This document shows positions 7,644 to 11,631 of a DNA stretch of 11,631 nt, in pieces. The DNA is from Theodoxus fluviatilis (taxonomy: Eukaryota > Mollusca > Gastropoda > Cycloneritida > Neritidae), in contig JAWQFJ010025392.1 of NCBI GenBank assembly GCA_034096865.1, positions 30,001 through 41,631 of the forward strand, given 5' to 3'. The translations under genes and the position numbers were made by a program. The notes under the pieces are model-generated. The model was not told the origin of the DNA and did no database searches. It was given only the letters and a program-made list of their open reading frames with translations. Every line of letters starts with the position of its first letter. The first letter of the stretch is position 1.

Positions 7644-8415
7644 AGCATAGATGCTTCATCACAAGAATGGGGTGCTTGTCAAGGAATGGAGACCTGTGGG
7701 AAGATGGACTGTAAAGGAAACTGAGGCATATATCAGCTGCTTGGAACTTTAGCGTTGTATTAAGAGTGTTTAAGACCAGCAAGGGAAAGCTTGCCCTCAT
7801 TTACCTTGACAACTTTACAGCAGTATCATACCTGAAAGAGATGGGAGAGTAGCAGATCAGCTGCATGCAATAGCATACCAAATGGGAATTGGCAGTGGTG
7901 CATTGCCATTGATATACATATCAGCTCATCCTTTACTCCAGGCTGTGATAGTGTCTTGGCAGACAGGCAGTCCGGGCTTTTCAATGATAACCGAGAATGG
8001 AGTCTGAATCAGGCTGTCTGCAGATTTTGTCTATAACATTTGACTCCTTCACTGTTGATTTGTTTGCCTCCGGACCGAACTGCAAAGTGAATGGATACAT
8101 TTCATGGCAACCTAATTTAGAGGACCTTGCAATTGATGCTTTTCCTATTCAGTTGGAAAGGGGAAAAGTTTTGTGCATTTCCACATTCCTTCCGCATCCT
8201 TCCTAGATATGTACATACAAGCAGACAGGATAAAGCTGAAGGGGTTATGATCATTGCATATTGGCCAACACATGCATGATTCACTAGAGTTGGAAATGTG
8301 ATTGTTAATTTCTCCAGATGTTTGACACAACAGACACCTCCTGGGTCCTCCAGGGACCAGCAAGACTCATCCAATGGGGAAACAACTGCAACTGCATGCA
8401 TGTCTAGCACCAGGA
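7644..8415 (+). pseudogene. DIRS-type retrotransposon RNase H region, left arm, frameshifted
   Basis: Several frames together give the conserved series of a DIRS RT/RNase H protein. IDASSQEWGACQG has the first RNase H Asp (7650-7652). GRWTVKETEAY and CLEL follow, with the Glu at 7744-7746. LIYLDNFTAVSYLKEMG carries the next Asp at 7808-7810. WQWCIAIDIHIS, FTPGCDSVLADRQS (Asp at 7962-7964) and EWSLNQAV come next. The post-RNase H signature is FTVDLFAS (about 8051), YISWQPN and IDAF, then KAEGVMII, YWPT and HPMGKQLQLHACLAPG (8368-8415). VDLFAS...YISW.P...DAF is typical of DIRS-like elements. At least four frame changes and a TAA at 8034-8036 break it. The RT before it and the tyrosine recombinase after it are missing. 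The coding direction points to the palindrome centre. Confidence 0.85.
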
Positions 8416-8469
8416 CAGCACTTTAGGGTTCGGTGGGTTATGGTTATTGCGAGGAAAATACAGAGAGAT
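8416..8469. other. Centre (spacer) of the giant inverted repeat
   Basis: About 55 bases between the last matching parts of the arms: left CAATGGGGAAACAACTGCAA and, reversed, CAATGGGGACGAACGAATTA. The spacer sequence has no partner. Both arms stop at nearly the same codon of the DIRS element, just after its HP...LQL motif. Such a short spacer makes the whole a potential hairpin of over 5 kb. Confidence 0.75.
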
Positions 8470-9390
8470 TAAGCATTCAAAGATTGCAGTAATTCGTTCG
8501 TCCCCATTGTGTGTGAATTGCAGTCTTGCTGGGTCCCTGGAGGAACCAGGAGGTGTTGTTGTGTCAAACAATTGGAGAAATTAACAAGCACATTTCCACT
8601 CTAGGGATCAGGAAGTGTTGGCCAATAGCAATGATCATACAACCCCTTCAGCTTTATCCTGCGTCTGTCTTGTATGTGTACAGATCTTAGGAAGGATGCG
8701 GGAAGGAATGTGGAAATGCACAAAACTTTTTCGCTCCCTTTCCAACTGAATAGGAGAAATGCAATCATGTTGCATAGGATCAAGGTCCTTCTATAAATTT
8801 AGGGTTTACCATTGGTTGCCATGATAATGTATCTCATTCACAGATGTTCTGCTAAGTTCAGGGGAGCCGAGAGAGGATCATGGTCCAGCGGGAGGCAAAC
8901 CAAATCAACAGTGACCAGGGAGTGCAAATAGTTTATAGGACAAAAATCCTGCAGACCAGCCCGTTGATTCTGACTCCATTCTGCGGGTCATCATTGGAAA
9001 AGCCCGGGACTGTTGCCGGTGGCTGCCAGAGACACTATCACAAGCCTGGAAGTAAAAGGGAGGAGCTGATATGTTATAGCAATCCCGGCAATGCCACCAC
9101 TGCCAAGTTTCCCATTGGTTATGCTATTGCATGCAGCAGATCTGGCTACTCTCGCAATCTTCTTGTCCGGTATGACATACTGCTGTAGAAGGTTGTCAAG
9201 GTAAATGCGGGCAAAGCTTTCCCCTGTGGCGGGTCTTCAAACACGCTTAATTGACACACGCTAAAGTTCCATAGCAGCTGTATATATGGCCTCAGTTTTC
9301 CTTTACAGTCCCCTGGCTTCCCGAACAGGTCTCCATGTCCTTGGCAAGGTCAGACCCGCGATTCTTGTGATGAAGCATCTATGCTGGAGT
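8470..9390 (-). pseudogene. DIRS-type retrotransposon RNase H region, right arm, heavily frameshifted
   Basis: Minus-strand partner of 7644-8415. The RNase H start (ATAGATGCTTCATCAC) lies at about 9385 and the HTMGTNELLQSL end at about 8475-8513. Relative to the left arm it carries many extra single bases, for example in the LDN-TAVSY segment near 9190 and the PGCDSVLADRQS segment near 9020-9060, so the RNase H motifs are cut into small frames. It is about 150 bases longer than its partner, including longer inserted text around 8790-8880. It has different residues in places, for example HTMGTNELLQSL against HPMGKQLQLHAC, so it may be a separate copy of the family rather than a pure duplicate. 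Confidence 0.78.
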
Positions 9391-9534
9391 GGTTCCAATT
9401 GTGTCTCGGGGGGGAGGGATAGGTTGAAGCTACTATTGCTGGACAGTCTTTTTATGCACGAGCTGACCTGAATACTTTACAATGGATTATTGGCCTAATC
9501 TAGTGGGCCCGGTATTCTGTATACTGATTTCGGG

Positions 9535-9552
9535 TGAACGTTCCCACGTTCA
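9535..9552. repeat. Perfect 7-bp inverted repeat with TCCC loop
   Basis: TGAACGT at 9535-9541 and ACGTTCA at 9546-9552. The left arm version (about 7511-7528) has lost bases and no longer pairs fully, so the right arm probably shows the older form here. Confidence 0.7.
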
Positions 9553-9834
9553 TCCCCGCCTATGTGATGGTTGATCGCACAAGGTCTGTATTGCACCAAT
9601 AAGCCACGCGTCGGCGACATTACAATGTTCTCGCCATTACCTACATTCACCCTCTATCTCATATGCTAGATATTGCATATCTATAGGTGGGTATATACTC
9701 ATTTATTAGTCATTAGATATCACATATCGAAATGGTATATATGTTCATTTTGTGCAGCTGAGACCAGAGATCCTTTGCAACACATCGTCAAAACGATAAC
9801 GTTCATGTCAAATCGGAGGGAAAGCAATCCTCAT

Positions 9835-10250
9835 TCTGTCAACCCGAGTCAGCATGACTCTTGCACAGTTCGCAATGATGCGTAATAGACTTGACCCTTC
9901 GCTTACAGCATTGCGCTCAAAAAATAGGTCGTTCTGATACCTTTCTCTCTCCCACTCTTTTTACAGAAACCATTCAGATGTCCAAACTTGTTTCCATTTC
10001 AACGCAACATTTTATTTTATCGAATAAACGCTTGTTTATTGTCTCAACAAGAGTAAGTTAAGAGTTATGAGCGAAATAGTCTTAGAACACTTTAATGGCG
10101 CATGTCAGGGAGCAGATAGGCTATCCCACAAGCGTCTCGTTGTGACCGTGTCCATTTCTCATATAGTCGAGACGAGACCTTCATATCTCGACGTGATGTC
10201 ACTCTGGGCTCGAGACCACTATTTCGTACGGTAGGCGGATGATGCTCGCG
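9835..10250 (+). repeat. 410-bp repeat, copy C
   Basis: Same orientation as copy A: TCTGTCAACCCGAGTCAGCA, CACAGTTCGCAATGATGCG, AATAGGTCGTTCTGATACC, ACTTGTTTCCATTTCAACGC, CTCAACAAGAGTAAGTTAAG, GTCAGGGAGCAGATAGGCTA. The 3' end after about 10140 is much more scrambled by short insertions than in A or B, and no clear minisatellite unit remains. It matches A rather than B at several diagnostic bases. Confidence 0.88.
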
Positions 10251-11631
10251 AGTGACTACTAGGATACTGAGCTATACTACACACTACAGGCGATGGAAAG
10301 CACATATAGCATCGCTGATTGATACCCAGCTCGAATCTCCTTTGGTGCATCTGAGGTCCGTAAAAAAAAAGTACAACATGTTTCCTCTACGACATTCAGC
10401 AGCGATTGTGTTTTTAACTTCAAACCTACCAAGGTCCAGGCATACGGATCCAGGAGTTAGCGACCGGAGAGGATGCAAATCATCTCTGACTGCGTTCAGG
10501 ATCTATGTGACAAAACATATTGGCCTATACCACAGTGTTCCAATAGTACCGGTATAGAAGCGCGTCTATAGAGGGTGTGAAGAAATGGTAGTATACTTCG
10601 TCGAAGTGGAGCCAGGATGAACGCCATGACTTATCGCAGTACAGGCGGTCGGAGACGCGAATTATAGCGATTGTAAGGCTGCAGCCACAATCGATGGGGA
10701 CTGCCACTGAAGGTACGAAACACGTGACACCAACCCATCTCGCTGTGGCCTACTAGATCCCGCAGATGCTGACTGCACTGAGTGTCAATTATAGTCTACG
10801 ATAGCTTCATTCAGGCATCCAACGACGAAAGTACACCATCGCAGAGCAGCAGATGTCCACCGACGCATGTGCGCACGAAGTGCGCTCTACAACAAGTCAT
10901 ACTGTTATGCACACATAGAGCAACATCGATGCCAATTACAGAAAGTGGCAAATGGCAATCCCGGGACTGTGGCCGTCTGGAGTCCCTCTGCAGACCGAGT
11001 TTTCACGACACCAACCCCGGGGGAAATCCCAGGCCCCCGTTGCGCTTACGCTTACGAAACCTTGGCTTACAGTATCTGGCGAGGTAAATGAGCATGGTCG
11101 TCGCACCACTGTGTCAGTAGTGATGAAAGCGCATAAAAAAAAAAAAAAGAAATAAAAGGACACAGTCAAGTGCGTCTATTGGTGTTTCGACACCGTATGT
11201 GAGCATCCTGGCCTACTGTTTCCGCAACTAAAGGTTAGGGCTAAGCCACCCAACACACAAGGTTCCCGCACCCTGCGCTAGAAAGGGGCCTGTCCCCCAG
11301 CTGGGTTACCAGAACAACCAACAAGCTAACAAGCTGTCCTCAGTCCCTCGATCAGTTTCAAATGTGAAGCTCAAATCCAGAAGTGACCGAGTGACATCTG
11401 CAATCACCTTGGCTCCAACCTTGAACCTACATTCAACGGTGTGGACGCTGTGTCTGGAAAAAGCGTTTACCAGTGAACACATATCTCATTTTGTTCTGAC
11501 AGGCACATCACATGCAATCATCAATGAACGCAAGTGAAGATGCTGACAAAATGATTCCAATGAGGTTTGTGATGCGCAAAACAGAATTGGACTGATTCTT
11601 CTACGAGTGGAGATGATGCTGGTACCGCATT
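10251..11631. other. Outer part of the right arm, no recognised gene
   Basis: About 1.38 kb matching the 1.07 kb of 5758-6830 in reverse. It includes a run of 14 A at 11135-11148 followed by GAAATAAAA, not present at this length in the left arm, and a small GC hairpin, GCGCAC-GAA-GTGCGC, at about 10870-10884. Short open frames on both strands carry no recognisable motifs and are not shared with the left arm. No gene is called. Confidence 0.6.

Larger units (their letters stand above)
5758..8415 (+). repeat. Left arm of a giant inverted repeat
   Basis: Read forward, this arm matches the reverse complement of 8470-11631 in the same order throughout. Anchors: CCAGCATCATCTCCACTC (from about 5769), GTCAGAACAAAATGA, AAGGTGATTGCAGATGT, GGTGCGGGAACCTTG, GGAAACAGTAGGCC, CTCGCCAGAT, TGGCATCGATGTTG, CTTACAATCGCTATAATT, GGTACTATTGGAA, then copy B, the AT-rich palindromic stretch, and the DIRS RNase H region. 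The arm is about 2.66 kb against 3.16 kb for the partner. The DIRS coding sense is better preserved in this arm. How far it goes left of 5758 cannot be seen, because the partner is cut by the window end. Confidence 0.93.
8470..11631 (-). repeat. Right arm of a giant inverted repeat (cut by window end)
   Basis: Reverse complement of the left arm in the same order, starting at the centre with the DIRS region (8470-9390). Then come the AT-rich palindromic stretch (9391-9834), copy C (9835-10250) and the outer segment (10251-11631). The last bases (about 11610-11631) pair with the left arm near 5758-5780. Differences are dominated by short insertions in this arm, making it about 500 bases longer over the shared length. 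Confidence 0.93.

Noticed and set aside
8880..9188. Plus-strand open frame of 102 codons in the right arm
   Set aside because: It is antisense to the DIRS RNase H region and is not open in the matching part of the left arm.
11135..11148. A14 tract as the tail of a SINE or processed pseudogene
   Set aside because: The sequence before it has no tRNA/5S/7SL-like promoter boxes or gene similarity. It is contiguous arm sequence also present, without the long A run, in the left arm, so a homopolymer length difference explains it.
11306..11485. Minus-strand open stretch of 59 codons with a protein-like composition
   Set aside because: It has no motif I recognise, no start codon, is closed in the left arm, and a frame of this length is expected by chance in a 3-kb arm read in six frames.
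5758..11631. Reading the long inverted repeat as the terminal inverted repeats typical of DIRS-1-like elements
   Set aside because: The arms contain internal coding sequence (RNase H) and unrelated repeats rather than terminal sequence, and there is almost nothing between them to form an element body.

Overview
The window looks like a stretch of animal (eukaryotic) repeat DNA. It carries fragments of two non-LTR (LINE-type) retrotransposons, fragments of a DIRS-type tyrosine-recombinase retrotransposon, long (GA)n/(CT)n microsatellites, a minisatellite and long inverted repeats. There are no operons, ribosome binding sites or compact gene order. APE-type LINEs, a nuclease-like LINE tail and DIRS elements together are most familiar from aquatic invertebrates (cnidarians, molluscs, lancelets, echinoderms) and fish. 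This points to a marine or freshwater animal but cannot name it. No intact host gene, tRNA, rRNA or CRISPR array was found. All coding similarity is to broken mobile elements.

Layout. 1-2905: one 5'-truncated APE-type non-LTR retrotransposon whose two halves face opposite ways. The 3' half (middle of reverse transcriptase to C-terminus) is on the minus strand at 1-1475. The 5' half (endonuclease to start of reverse transcriptase) is on the plus strand at 1473-2905. The halves are almost exactly complementary in coverage, the pattern expected from a twin-priming 5' inversion. 2904-2961: (GA)n. 3344-3840: the C-terminal part of a second, different retroelement with a PD-(D/E)XK-like signature, followed by a strong hairpin. 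4255-4403: (CT)n. 4862-5271: copy A of a repeat of about 410 bp, running into a 28-bp minisatellite (5248-5405).

From about 5758 to the end of the window the sequence is a giant inverted repeat. The left arm is about 5758-8415, the right arm about 8470-11631 (cut by the window end), with only about 55 bases between them. Each arm carries, from outside to inside, an unidentified outer segment, a copy of the 410-bp repeat (B at 6831-7242, C at 9835-10250), an AT-rich palindromic stretch, and a broken DIRS RNase H region pointing at the centre. A and B are mutually inverted and could be the long terminal inverted repeats of a roughly 2.4-kb element (4862-7242).

The arms differ mainly by single-base insertions and deletions, the right arm being about 19% longer. 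This raises the possibility of uncorrected long-read sequence or a misassembled palindrome. However, copy C shares several bases with copy A against B, so the right arm is not simply a misread of the left. No working gene system is visible; the interest lies in rearrangement structure and repeat history.
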